The notes beneath the pieces were generated by a model. The model saw only the letters and a program-made list of their open reading frames with translations, was not told the DNA's origin and did not search any database. From the NCBI GenBank assembly GCA_018269075.1, contig JAFDVJ010000005.1, positions 166,490-221,017 on the forward strand: a DNA stretch of 54,528 nucleotides, given 5' to 3'. This document shows positions 17,599 through 25,576 of this stretch, piece by piece. How positions within the stretch are numbered: the stretch's first letter is position 1; each line of letters starts with the position of its first letter. Origin of the DNA: Acidobacteriota bacterium (GTDB taxonomy: Bacteria; Acidobacteriota; Blastocatellia; Pyrinomonadales; Pyrinomonadaceae). A program made the position numbers and the translations under genes.

Positions 17599-17733
17599 TA
17601 ATAGCGGGAAACGGCCGCGAACGCAAGTCGGTGTTTGCCGCTAAGAGTAATATCCGCATAGTTTGCGCGAATAAAAAGCGGCGATTTTGAACAACGGTCG
17701 ACCATCAGCCGGCGGCGTTTCTCGGGTCTTGGA

Positions 17734-17778
17734 GCGGATTTTCGCGAATTTATATTAAAGTTATCCGCGAAAATCCGC
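17734..17778. repeat. 13-bp perfect inverted repeat
   Basis: GCGGATTTTCGCG and CGCGAAAATCCGC with a 19-bp loop in the 514-bp gene-free gap 17599-18112. Confidence 0.8.
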
Positions 17779-17868
17779 TGAATCCGCGTTCGTCCGCGTC
17801 CTATTTATAGTGTGTGACAAACCTGGTTGGAATAATGAGCGTTAAACCCGCGAGCGGTTTTAAACTAT

Positions 17869-17924
17869 CCACTAAACACACTAAAAACACGAAAAAAATT
17901 TAGTGTGTTTAGTGTGTTTAGTGG
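17869..17924. repeat. 17-bp perfect inverted repeat with internal 9-bp period
   Basis: CCACTAAACACACTAAA and TTTAGTGTGTTTAGTGG, 22 bp apart; the right arm continues a TTTAGTGTG tandem run. It lies in the same gap as the hairpin at 17734-17778, and nothing else in the gap is supported. Confidence 0.85.
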
Positions 17925-18112
17925 AAAAACAAAAAAGCGCCCGCGACCTAAATCGCCGCTTTTCCAATAAGTTTTGTCACTAACTATATTGAATCAAAAT
18001 CTGAAAAACAATTTGCCGGGCCGAGAAATCGGGACGGCGAACACGGCTCATTTCCAAAAAGATTCAGGTAATTAAACGCGTCTCGCCGCCGCTCGCCCTA
18101 CTGATTTCGCCG

Positions 18113-18940
18113 TCAAATCGGCGCCAGCCCGGCGAAATCGCGGCGGAGCCAGTTTTCCGGCGGGTAATACGCTTTGGGGTCGATCGTGTGGATCGCGTAG
18201 GCCTGCCGCGAGCGGCCGCTCGTGTTCGGGTGACTGGAGTGCGGAAGCCGGCCGTCGAGGACGACGCACGCGCCTTTTTTGACTTCGAGCGGGATCATTC
18301 CGTCCGTTTCGAGCGGCGTTTCGTCGAATTTGACGAACTCCGTGCCGCCCGCCGCGCTCCGCCGAAACCACGATCTGAGGCTCGTCCGGTGACCGCCGGG
18401 CCGGGCCCAGAGACAGCCGTTGTCGACGGTCGCGTCCTCGAGCGCGAACCAGAAGCCGACGCACGACGCCGGCTCGGTGTACAGAAACGTCGCGTCCTGG
18501 TGGAGATCGACGACGCCGCCGATCCGCGCGTGCTTGAAGATATACATACTCTGGATGATCAGCGCGTCCGCGAGACCGAGCGCCGCCGCCAGCCGCTTCA
18601 TCTGCGGCGAGCGCGAAAAGCGGTCGAAGACCGGATCGAGATCGTGCATCGCGTGGCCGATCTTGTTGAGCGAATGAAAGAGATCGTCCTTCAGCCGGCC
18701 GCGCGCGTCGAAGGCGTCCTTTTCGAAAAAGAAGGAGATCCGGTCGCCGGAAGCGAGAAAATATTCGTCGCTCGTGCGTTCCTGTTCCGAGGTCTGAAAG
18801 ACCGACGGATGCCCGTCGTAATCGAAACCCGCCGTCAGTTCGGCCGCCCGCGCGATCAGCGCGTCGCATTCGGCCGCGGAGTTAAAATCCTCGACGACGA
18901 GAAAACCGTCCTCGCGAAACCGTTCGAGTTCTGTGTTCAT
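18113..18940 (-). CDS. PhyH-type Fe(II)/2-oxoglutarate dioxygenase
   Basis: A 275-residue member of the phytanoyl-CoA dioxygenase family, non-haem iron oxygenases that hydroxylate small molecules using 2-oxoglutarate. Seen: the N-terminal helix FREDGFLVVEDF usual in the family, the metal HxD as VDLHQDATF, and a distal His followed by Arg in the C-terminal segment (PHSSHPNTSGRSRQAY). The ATG at 18940 fits the family start; a longer frame to 19003 would add 21 unrelated residues. No Shine-Dalgarno site is evident. The solute-binding protein gene lies 84 bp upstream on the same strand, and a decayed copy of this gene's 5' end lies upstream of that, so the region has been duplicated. Substrate unknown. 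Confidence 0.87.
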   Translation of the reverse strand: MNTELERFREDGFLVVEDFNSAAECDALIARAAELTAGFDYDGHPSVFQTSEQERTSDEYFLASGDRISFFFEKDAFDARGRLKDDLFHSLNKIGHAMHDLDPVFDRFSRSPQMKRLAAALGLADALIIQSMYIFKHARIGGVVDLHQDATFLYTEPASCVGFWFALEDATVDNGCLWARPGGHRTSLRSWFRRSAAGGTEFVKFDETPLETDGMIPLEVKKGACVVLDGRLPHSSHPNTSGRSRQAYAIHTIDPKAYYPPENWLRRDFAGLAPI

Positions 18941-19024
18941 AATTTTTGGTATGATAAACGAAATCCAAAAAAAAACGGAAACCCGCCGCGTCAGGACGCG
19001 CATCGAGCGGCTGATATGGAATTT

Positions 19025-20605
19025 TCATTCGGCGATTTCGAGACGTTTGACCAGACTCCAATCGCCCCCGCTGACGGCTTCGGGGTTCTTGATCCGTTTG
19101 CCGGCGACGACGACATTCGCGGGATACCAGAGCGGCAGCAGCGGCAGCTCGCGGCTGACGATCTCCTGCGCTCCGGCGTAAAGCCTTGCGGCTTTCGCCC
19201 GATCGGTCGTTTTAACGGCTTCGTCGATGATCCGATCGAACTGCGGATTCGAAAACCGCGCGCGGTTGCGGCCGTTCAATTTTTTCTCCGGCGAATCGCT
19301 CGAAGCGAACAAATCCCTCAGAAAGACCGGATCCTGATTGCCGCCGATCCAGATCCCTATATTCATCTGAAATTGCCCCATCTTTAATGCTTCGATCAAC
19401 GTCAGCGGTTCGAGCGTTTCGAGCTCGACCCTGAAGCCGACCTCTTTGAGCATCTCCTGAACGAGCTGGGCGATTTGACTGACGGCCCGATTTCCCGAAG
19501 GGTACTTGAATCTGACGATTCCGCCCCGGTAACCGGCCGCTTTCAAAAGCCGCCGGGCTTTCGCCGGGTCGTAGACGTACTTCGTCCCGGCCGCAAAGGC
19601 CCACGAATTCTCAGGCAGGATCGAGGCGGCCGGCCGGGTTTGGTCGTTCAGAAGCTCCCCGATGATTTTTTCACGGTCGATCGCATACCCGACGGCCTGC
19701 CGGACTTTGACCTTATTGAACGGCGCGGCTTTGGTATTAAACCCGATATATTGAATGTTCGATCCCGGAAAATACCTGACCGAGAGCTTCGAGGACCGTT
19801 CGAGTTCTTTGAGCTGTTCGGGCGACAGGATCGTCGGATTCAAAACCAGATCGACGCCGCCGCTGAGCAGTTCGTTTTGCAGCGCCTCGGGATCGGCGAC
19901 GGTTCTGACATCCAGTTTCGCGATCTTCGGCGCGCCTTCCCAATAATCGTTAAAGACTTCGAGCCTGACGATGCTTTTGACCTGATCGAAGCTCCCGAAT
20001 TTGAACGGCCCCGAACCGACCGGCGCGGTCTTCTGCCGGTCGATCGTGCCTTCAGGAATGATCGGGATCGTCACCAGATTCGAGAGCAACTGGTTGACGA
20101 GCTCGGGCCGCGTGACTTTGAAGACGACGGTTTTCGGATCCGGAGTTTCGATACTGCTGAGGTGGGCGACGCGTTTGGTCTTTTTCTTTTCGGGATCGGT
20201 TTCGTCGGGGACGGAATCGTATAAGCTGCCGGCCTTGGCGCCGTTGGCCTGAAAGAGGGCGTCGAAAGTGTATTTGACGTCGGCCGACATCATCACTTTG
20301 CCGTTATGAAACTTGATGTTGTCCCGGAGCGTGTAGGTGACGGTCAGATTGTCGTCGCCGATTTTGTAATCGCCGAGCTCGCCGACGTATTCGAATTTCT
20401 CGTTCCTTTTGACGAGCGAATTGTAAATCAGCGTCCGAAGCCGGTCGGCGGCCGCGTCGGTGATCGTGTTGCTCAGCGTATCAAGAACGGAAAACCTTTC
20501 GGGCAGCGCAATCACGACCGGGCGGCCGGAGATTTCCGGCTGCCCCCGGACCGCCGAAATCAGCAGGACGGCTGTCAACAAATACAGGAAGATTCTGTGG
20601 CTCAT
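19025..20605 (-). CDS. ABC transporter solute-binding protein, family 5 (peptide/nickel type)
   Basis: A 526-residue periplasmic substrate-binding protein of the DppA/OppA class. Residues 1-22 are a signal peptide (MSHRIFLYLLTAVLLISA), without a lipobox cysteine. Family features include YNSLVKRN, YTLRDNIKFHNGKVMMSADV (start of the SBP_bac_5 core), the YIGFN...VRQAVGYAIDRE block and a C-terminal IVSRELPLLPLWY. I chose the ATG at 20605 because it begins the signal peptide; the longer frame to 20704 runs back into the dioxygenase-gene fragment. No permease or ATPase genes are in the window, so it is an orphan binding protein. Ligand could be a peptide or another small solute. Confidence 0.9.
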   Translation of the reverse strand: MSHRIFLYLLTAVLLISAVRGQPEISGRPVVIALPERFSVLDTLSNTITDAAADRLRTLIYNSLVKRNEKFEYVGELGDYKIGDDNLTVTYTLRDNIKFHNGKVMMSADVKYTFDALFQANGAKAGSLYDSVPDETDPEKKKTKRVAHLSSIETPDPKTVVFKVTRPELVNQLLSNLVTIPIIPEGTIDRQKTAPVGSGPFKFGSFDQVKSIVRLEVFNDYWEGAPKIAKLDVRTVADPEALQNELLSGGVDLVLNPTILSPEQLKELERSSKLSVRYFPGSNIQYIGFNTKAAPFNKVKVRQAVGYAIDREKIIGELLNDQTRPAASILPENSWAFAAGTKYVYDPAKARRLLKAAGYRGGIVRFKYPSGNRAVSQIAQLVQEMLKEVGFRVELETLEPLTLIEALKMGQFQMNIGIWIGGNQDPVFLRDLFASSDSPEKKLNGRNRARFSNPQFDRIIDEAVKTTDRAKAARLYAGAQEIVSRELPLLPLWYPANVVVAGKRIKNPEAVSGGDWSLVKRLEIAE

Positions 20606-20633
20606 ACTTTGTCGCGGCTCCCGTTTGAGAAGA

Positions 20634-20753
20634 TTCGAAACCAGCCGCAGCGTCCTTCGCCCGCGCGATCGCCTTGTCGGATTCGGCCGGCCAATTGAAA
20701 CCATCGCCGCCCGGAAAACCGTCCTCGCGAAACCGTTCGGGTTCGCTGGTCAC
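20634..20753 (-). pseudogene. Decayed 5' fragment of a PhyH dioxygenase gene
   Basis: Forty codons starting at a GTG where the intact gene has ATG read PERFREDGFPGGDGFNWPAE, against LERFREDGFLVVEDFNSAAE in the intact gene at 18940, and continue DKAIARAKDAAAGFE against DALIARAAELTAGFD. Similarity extends into upstream DNA (TTTGGTATGAT occurs before both). It stops abruptly 28 bp before the solute-binding protein start. It is a truncated duplicate, not a working gene. Confidence 0.8.
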
Positions 20754-20856
20754 GATGTTTGGTATGATACCCGAAAACGGGAAACCGGCGGAAATCGAAA
20801 CTACTGTTTTTCCAACGGTCGAACGACGGGCGGAGAGATCGTAAATCGATCGGAGA

Positions 20857-20906
20857 TCGACGAACCACGAAAAAGCAGCGGCCGCCGCTTTTTCGTGGTT
20901 CGTCGA
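20857..20906. terminator. Strong 20-bp inverted repeat, terminator-like
   Basis: TCGACGAACCACGAAAAAGC and its exact complement GCTTTTTCGTGGTTCGTCGA, 10 bp apart. The internal CTTTTT/AAAAAG could serve as a T run in either direction, but there is no T run after the stem. It lies between the dioxygenase fragment and the 21-bp array. Confidence 0.55.
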
Positions 20907-20960
20907 GAACGGATTACACAATTACTTTTACAGTTCACCGTCAACGCCGGAAATCACACG

Positions 20961-21170
20961 GGCAACCATCGGAAACGCAATGGCAACGGTCGGAAACGCA
21001 TTGGCAACGGCCGGAAACGTATCGGCAACGCCAGAATTCGCATTGGCAACGGCCGGAAACGCATTGGCAACGGTCGGAAACGCATTGGCAACGGTCGGAA
21101 ACGCATTGGCAACGGTCGGAAACGTATTGGCAACGGTCGGAAACGTATTGGCAACGGCCTTTCCAATAAC
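20961..21170. repeat. 21-bp tandem array 2
   Basis: Nine copies of GGCAACGGTCGGAAACGCAT plus T start every 21 bp from 20961 to 21129, and a decayed tenth begins at 21150. The fourth copy is the most diverged. The array is open in several frames on both strands, as expected for a period divisible by three, but no frame has a convincing start. It lies in the gap 20754-21305. Confidence 0.92.
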
Positions 21171-21264
21171 GGCAATCGCAAACGCCGGCATCATTTTCGA
21201 CCGCCTTCAACCGCCGTTGCCGGATGGCCGCCCGCCGCCCGCTGAATGCTCCGCTCCTTCGACC

Positions 21265-21297
21265 AATCCGAAATCCGAAATCCGAAATCCGAAATCC
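21265..21297. repeat. 7-bp tandem repeat (AAATCCG)
   Basis: About four copies of AAATCCG end 8 bp before the stop codon of the coiled-coil gene on the minus strand. This is the complement of the ATTTCGG heptamer seen around the secretion and microcompartment genes. Confidence 0.88.
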
Positions 21298-21305
21298 ACT
21301 ATCCC

Positions 21306-21728
21306 TCACGCTTTGTCGGCTTCGAAAAACGGCTCGTCCTTTTCGTAGATGACGTCGTCCCAGACGATAAAATCCTCGGTCTCGGGAACGACAAAGCCGA
21401 GCTCGCGCAGCTTTTCCTTCAAAATCCTCACCAGATCGAGGATCTGCCGGCTTTTTTCGAGCATAATCTTGCCGATCGAGTTGGCCTGCGTGTAGTGACG
21501 CTGCGCCTGTTCGGCCCATTTCTGATGAATGACGCTGCCCGGTTCGGAGATCTTTTCGACGTCGTTGAAAAGCTCCGTTTCCTTTAATTTGGCGACCAGG
21601 CGATCGGCCGTCTGCCGGAGCCCTTCGCCTTCGCTTTCGAGCAGCTCCATCTCGATCCGCAAAAGCGTGACCTTGGCCATGATCATATCGAACATTTCTT
21701 TGCCCAACACTTTGCTTTCTTTTTTCAT
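21306..21728 (-). CDS. Hypothetical 140-residue coiled-coil protein
   Basis: Not recognised. It is predicted to be largely helical: residues about 10-55 (MIMAKVTLLRIEMELLESEG, then KLKETELF) and 75-110 show a heptad pattern of Leu/Ile/Met suited to a coiled coil or four-helix bundle. The C-terminal 30 residues are acidic and aromatic (TEDFIVWDDVIYEKDEPFF). No signal peptide, membrane helix or cysteine. The ATG begins MKKESKV and no strong ribosome site is visible. It is alone on its strand with a heptamer repeat at its 3' end. Confidence 0.65.
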   Translation of the reverse strand: MKKESKVLGKEMFDMIMAKVTLLRIEMELLESEGEGLRQTADRLVAKLKETELFNDVEKISEPGSVIHQKWAEQAQRHYTQANSIGKIMLEKSRQILDLVRILKEKLRELGFVVPETEDFIVWDDVIYEKDEPFFEADKA

Positions 21729-22181
21729 CTTGTCAATCCGGACCCATTTTTCTCCAATTTCCCGCTCATCAATTCCCTGTTCGGAGATCCGTCACCCGAC
21801 TGATTACACTTCTGCCCTAACGTCGCCCGGGGTATGCAGCGTCGATGCGGGTATAAACCGGCCCGGATCCCGGTTTAATAACCGGAAAACGGCCGTGTCG
21901 ACATATATTGTGAGTTTATAGAATTTTATCGGTAAACGGCAGAATCGGAAAAGGCGGAAGTCTTCGGTAACGCCTTTTCGCTAACAGCTTCTCCCAGATT
22001 ATTTATAAACTATTTTGACCGTTTTTGAAAACAACCGCTTAACAATAAATCTGTTCGATATTATTCGAAAAACTCATCAATCGTTTTGCCGGCCTCAATA
22101 ATTCAACCGGCAATCGGCGAACCCTTCGATCAATGCCCCGCGATCATCTATTTGCGGCGTCTGTCGCCCGCTCGTCTCCTC

Positions 22182-22210
22182 TTCTCCCCTTCTCCCCTTC
22201 TCCCCTTCTC
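22182..22210. repeat. 8-bp tandem repeat (TTCTCCCC)x3.6
   Basis: Three perfect copies of TTCTCCCC plus TTCTC, 31 bp before the cysteine desulfurase start. The rest of the gap 21729-22240 is AT-richer DNA with no gene that I can support. Confidence 0.85.
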
Positions 22211-22240
22211 AATCCCCCCGCGACACGTTAAAATCGAAAT

Positions 22241-23431
22241 ATGTTTCGCAGGGTTTATCTGGACAATTCCGCGACGACGCCGGTCGACCGCGAGGTTTTC
22301 GAGGCGATGCTGCCATTTCTGACCGGGCAGTTCGGCAACGCGTCGAGCATCCATTTTTACGGCCAGCAGGCGCGGGCGGCGATCGACCGCGCCCGTCATC
22401 AGACCGCCGCCGCGCTCAACGCGCGACCGAACGAGATCGTTTTCACTTCGGGCGGCACCGAAGCCAACAATCTCGCGATCCGCGGGCTGGTCGAGGCCAA
22501 CGAAAAATACGGCCGCCACATCATCACGTCGGAGATCGAGCATTCGGCGGTCAAAGAAGTCTGTCTGGATCTGGAAAAACGCGGGTTCGAAACGACCTTT
22601 CTGCCGGTCAGCGAAGACGGCGTCGTGCGGATCGAGGAAGTCCGCGCGGCGCTTCGCGACGACACGGTACTGATCACGGTGATGACGGCCAACAACGAGA
22701 TCGGCACACTTCAGCCGGTCGCCGAGATCGGCCGGCTGGTCCGCGAGCGGCGCGAAGCGGGCCGGAAGATCTGGTTTCACACCGACGCCGTGCAGGCGCT
22801 CGGCAAGGTCGCGGTCGACGTCGAGGAGATCGGCTGCGATCTATTGTCGGTCTCGGGTCATAAAATCTACGCGCCGAAGGGCGTCGGCGCGCTTTACGTG
22901 CGGCGCGGCGTCCGGCTGCACCAGCAGAACATCGGCGGCCACCAGGAACGCGAGCGGCGCGGCGGCACGGAAAACGTGCCCTATATCGCGGGCTTCGGCA
23001 AAGCCTGCGAGCTGGCCGTCAAGAATCTCGACGCCGACGCCGCCCGGCTCGCCGCGCTCCGCGACAGGTTCGAAGACGAGATCGGGGAGAAGATTTCCGA
23101 TCTCGTCTTCAACGGCCGGCGCACGGGCCGCCTGCCGAACATCAGCAGCGTCTCGTTTCGCTTTATCGAGGGCGAAGGACTGCTGATCAATCTCGATATG
23201 CACGGCGTCGCCGTCTCGACCGGTTCGGCCTGCAGCTCGGGCAGTCTCGAACCGTCGCCCGTGATCCGGGCGCTCGGTCGGTCGGACGAGCTCGCGCGCG
23301 GCGCGCTCCGGTTCAGCTTCGGCCGCGAAAACACGCCGGAAGACGTCGATTATCTTCTCGACGTGCTGCCGAAAGCGGTCGAAAATCTGCGCCGGCTGTC
23401 GCCGCTCTACCGGCGGCGCGACGTCGAATGA
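22241..23431 (+). CDS. iscS: Cysteine desulfurase (NifS/IscS family)
   Basis: A 396-residue pyridoxal-phosphate enzyme that takes sulfur from cysteine to give alanine and a protein-bound persulfide for Fe-S cluster or thiolation pathways. Seen: the N-terminal YLDNSATTP, the FTSGGTEANN cofactor loop, EIEHSAV, the TANNEIGTLQP stretch, HTDAVQA, the PLP lysine in VSGHKIYAPKG, and the active-site cysteine loop STGSACSSGS. These match group I desulfurases with the long Cys loop. Length is normal. No iscU, iscA or iscR lies in the window, so whether it serves Fe-S assembly or tRNA thiolation is unclear; the gene symbol is by family. The start at ATG 22241 has no obvious ribosome site. A strong terminator follows. 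Confidence 0.95.
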   Translation: MFRRVYLDNSATTPVDREVFEAMLPFLTGQFGNASSIHFYGQQARAAIDRARHQTAAALNARPNEIVFTSGGTEANNLAIRGLVEANEKYGRHIITSEIEHSAVKEVCLDLEKRGFETTFLPVSEDGVVRIEEVRAALRDDTVLITVMTANNEIGTLQPVAEIGRLVRERREAGRKIWFHTDAVQALGKVAVDVEEIGCDLLSVSGHKIYAPKGVGALYVRRGVRLHQQNIGGHQERERRGGTENVPYIAGFGKACELAVKNLDADAARLAALRDRFEDEIGEKISDLVFNGRRTGRLPNISSVSFRFIEGEGLLINLDMHGVAVSTGSACSSGSLEPSPVIRALGRSDELARGALRFSFGRENTPEDVDYLLDVLPKAVENLRRLSPLYRRRDVE

Positions 23432-23444
23432 TCCGTTAAAATTT

Positions 23445-23485
23445 AAGGGTCGAAAAGCGCGGCGCTTTCCGACCCTTCGGTTTTA
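23445..23485. terminator. Intrinsic terminator between the desulfurase and lipoprotein genes
   Basis: AAGGGTCGAAAAGCGC against GCGCTTTCCGACCCTT (one mismatch) followed by CGGTTTTATTT. It ends the desulfurase transcript and, on the other strand, could end the RHS operon. Confidence 0.85.
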
Positions 23486-24181
23486 TTTCTTTTTTGAGGG
23501 TGCCGAATAGCATTTCGAAACCGGGCTTCCGAGAGGTTCGCTCAAATAGAGAATATGTTGAACCGTCCCGTCGTCGTCGTGAATCAGGACGGCGATGCCC
23601 CGATCCCGATATTCGACATATTTATTGTCGCCTTTCGGGTCTTCGTAGAGCGGAGCGGCATCGCTTGTCTGATCGACACAGTTGTCAAAGCTGTAGCCGG
23701 TCAGGGCGTAATCCTCGCCGAAGAGCTCGATGACCCGGCCGCGACTCATCGCCTCCGGCCGAATTTCGATACTTTCGACGACCTTTGTCTTTTTATCGAC
23801 GTAGGCGACCAGCCGGCCCTTGAACTCGTCTTTGAGATCGAAGTTGTAGGTCAGTTCGTCGTCGTTCCCGACCGACGTCATATCGACGACTTCCCCGGTC
23901 TGACCGAGCGTTTTCTGCAGCTCGTCGGCCTTCGATTTCCCCATCGTCAGGCCGCGGAACACGGCCGTCTGCCAGGGCTGGCCGATGCCGCTCGGCGGAG
24001 TTTTCCGGCTGGTCTCTTCCTTTTTCGGAGTCTCCGCGACCGGATTTTTCGGAGTCTCCGCGACCGGATTGGCCGAAGTTTGTCCCTTCGAAAAGGCCCC
24101 GACACAGGACAGGCTTAAAACGAAGAGGCCGACGATTGAGAAAAAACCGATCGTTTTTCCATAATTCAACATAATATTCAC
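23483..24181 (-). CDS. Lipoprotein, possible immunity partner of the RHS-M23 protein
   Basis: A 232-residue lipoprotein: a hydrophobic signal (TIGFFSIVGLFVLSLS) leads to a lipobox cysteine near residue 26 in LSLSCVG. A Lys/Pro/Thr-rich linker with a perfect duplication of NPVAETPK (24-bp repeat in the DNA) precedes a folded domain of about 150 residues with TAVFRGLTMGKSKADELQKTLG, two cysteines (DNCVDQ and the tail KCYSAP) and mixed alpha/beta character. The domain is not recognised. The gene starts only 12 bp after the RHS gene stop, so it is the last gene of that operon. Its predicted periplasmic location matches the place where an M23 peptidase would act, which makes it a candidate inhibitor; this is inference from position only. 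Confidence 0.75.
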   Translation of the reverse strand: MNIMLNYGKTIGFFSIVGLFVLSLSCVGAFSKGQTSANPVAETPKNPVAETPKKEETSRKTPPSGIGQPWQTAVFRGLTMGKSKADELQKTLGQTGEVVDMTSVGNDDELTYNFDLKDEFKGRLVAYVDKKTKVVESIEIRPEAMSRGRVIELFGEDYALTGYSFDNCVDQTSDAAPLYEDPKGDNKYVEYRDRGIAVLIHDDDGTVQHILYLSEPLGSPVSKCYSAPSKKK

Positions 24182-24193
24182 CTCGCTTATTGA

Positions 24194-25576
24194 TTACGGA
24201 CAGGGAGAATTAAGCACCTGTCCCGGATCCAACTGTCTTCCGTTTTTCGTTACTTCGAAATCGACGTGCGGGTTCGTTCCGCCGGCATTTCCGGTTTGTC
24301 CGAGAGTGCCGATTCCCTGTCCCGCACCGACTCCATCTCCTTCGCTAACGGTAATTGAAGAAAGATGATGATACTTCGTCACGATCCCGCCCGGGCCGGT
24401 GATCTCGACGGTTTGTCCGTAGCCGCCGTTATTCGGATCGACCCGCGTGACGGTTCCGCCGATCGCGGCGACGACGGGTTGATTCAACTGGCCGAAGATA
24501 TCGATGCCTTTATGGGCGTTGTTGACGCCGCGCCGCCGGGCTCGATACTCCCCGCTCCCGAGATTATCCGACCGTAAATTCCCCTGCTGGTTATAAGGCT
24601 GCCGGTTTAGACCGGGCACGCCCGTCACGGGATTGACGCCGCATTTACCTGATTCCTGCGGACTGATGTTGTCGAAAGGCTGCGACCCGAGCGGGCCGGT
24701 CAGATCCGGGCCCCTTCTAATGAAATCGGTCGGCAACCGGAAAAAGAAAGCATCGCTAACCCAGAAATAACAGGTTTGACACCGCGGATTCGGATCCTGA
24801 TAACCGGGAACCGAGCCGTCAACGCAGAAGCAACGATACGGAACCATAATCAAACCGCTCGGATCGACAAAATTCGTCGGCTGATTGACCGCATACGAAT
24901 ATCGATTGAAGGTCTGCGGATTGACGACCGTCGCCGAGCCGTTATAAGGATCGGGCGATGTCCAGCGTCCGGCGCGGGTTTCGTTTTTGCGGTACCACGC
25001 GTGTCCGAGCCCGGTCGCCGAATCCTGTTCGGTCATTCCGTATCCGGGTCTGGCGATGGTTCCGCCGGTGAAACCCTGAATCGCCGTCCGCCGGCCGATT
25101 CCCGCCGACAGCGTCTCGCCGAATGCCTGATAATCCATACGGGCCGAAACGAAGCCGGCGTTATTGACGGCCGCCCGGAGCGATCCCTGCCAATCCGAAA
25201 GCAGATACTTAACGCCGCCCTCATCCGTATTGGATTGTCCGCCGTATTCGGAAACGAGTTTCCCGAAAGCATCGTAGACCATATATTGCCAGTTGTCATT
25301 TACTTTGGCGGCCACCCGATTTCCGATCGCATCGTACACGGAATAAGCGTCGGGCGCCCCGGCCTTCGCCGCCTTCACGACTCGCCCCTGAGCATCGTAA
25401 ACGTAGCTCAACTGACGGAATTTGTTGTCGACGATAACCTGACCATCATCATTATACGTCGTTCCGGCGGCGGTTGTGAACCGATTTTTTTGACGGTCGA
25501 TATCCGCCTCTTCGATCGGCGTGAAAGGCAGCGGATTTTCCTGCCCGGCGGTCGGGTTCGACGCGGTTTTTCGATA
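24194..25576 (-). pseudogene. 3' part of the RHS/YD-repeat gene, after an in-frame stop, with RHS core end and M23 (LytM) domain
   Basis: This stretch continues the RHS gene in the same frame after the TAA at 25577-25579: YRKTASNPTAGQENPLPFTP, then QLSYVYDAQGRV. It holds the last YD repeats, the RHS core-end signature (GYGMTEQDSATGLGHAWYRK, NRYSYAVNQPTNFVDPSG), a variable Cys-containing region, and an M23 peptidase-like domain over the last 110 residues with HKGID (Zn ligands His and Asp), KYHHLSS and PHVDFEV. The usual last motif is HxHFE; here the second His is Asp. No in-frame ATG exists near the break and only a TTG at 25411 could restart, so without readthrough this part is probably not made. 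Alternatively the stop is a recent mutation or a sequencing error. Confidence 0.75.

Noticed and set aside
20481..20921. 146-codon minus-strand frame
   Set aside because: Its centre is the dioxygenase fragment and its end overlaps the solute-binding protein gene out of frame; treated as a pseudogene fragment instead.
10571..21170. CRISPR arrays
   Set aside because: The 21-bp arrays have no spacers between units, and no cas genes are present.
20460..21245. Frames on both strands reading through array 2 (RKRIGNG, AFPTVAN and similar heptapeptides)
   Set aside because: Several frames stay open on both strands because the period is divisible by three; none has a start signal or a sensible non-repeat part.
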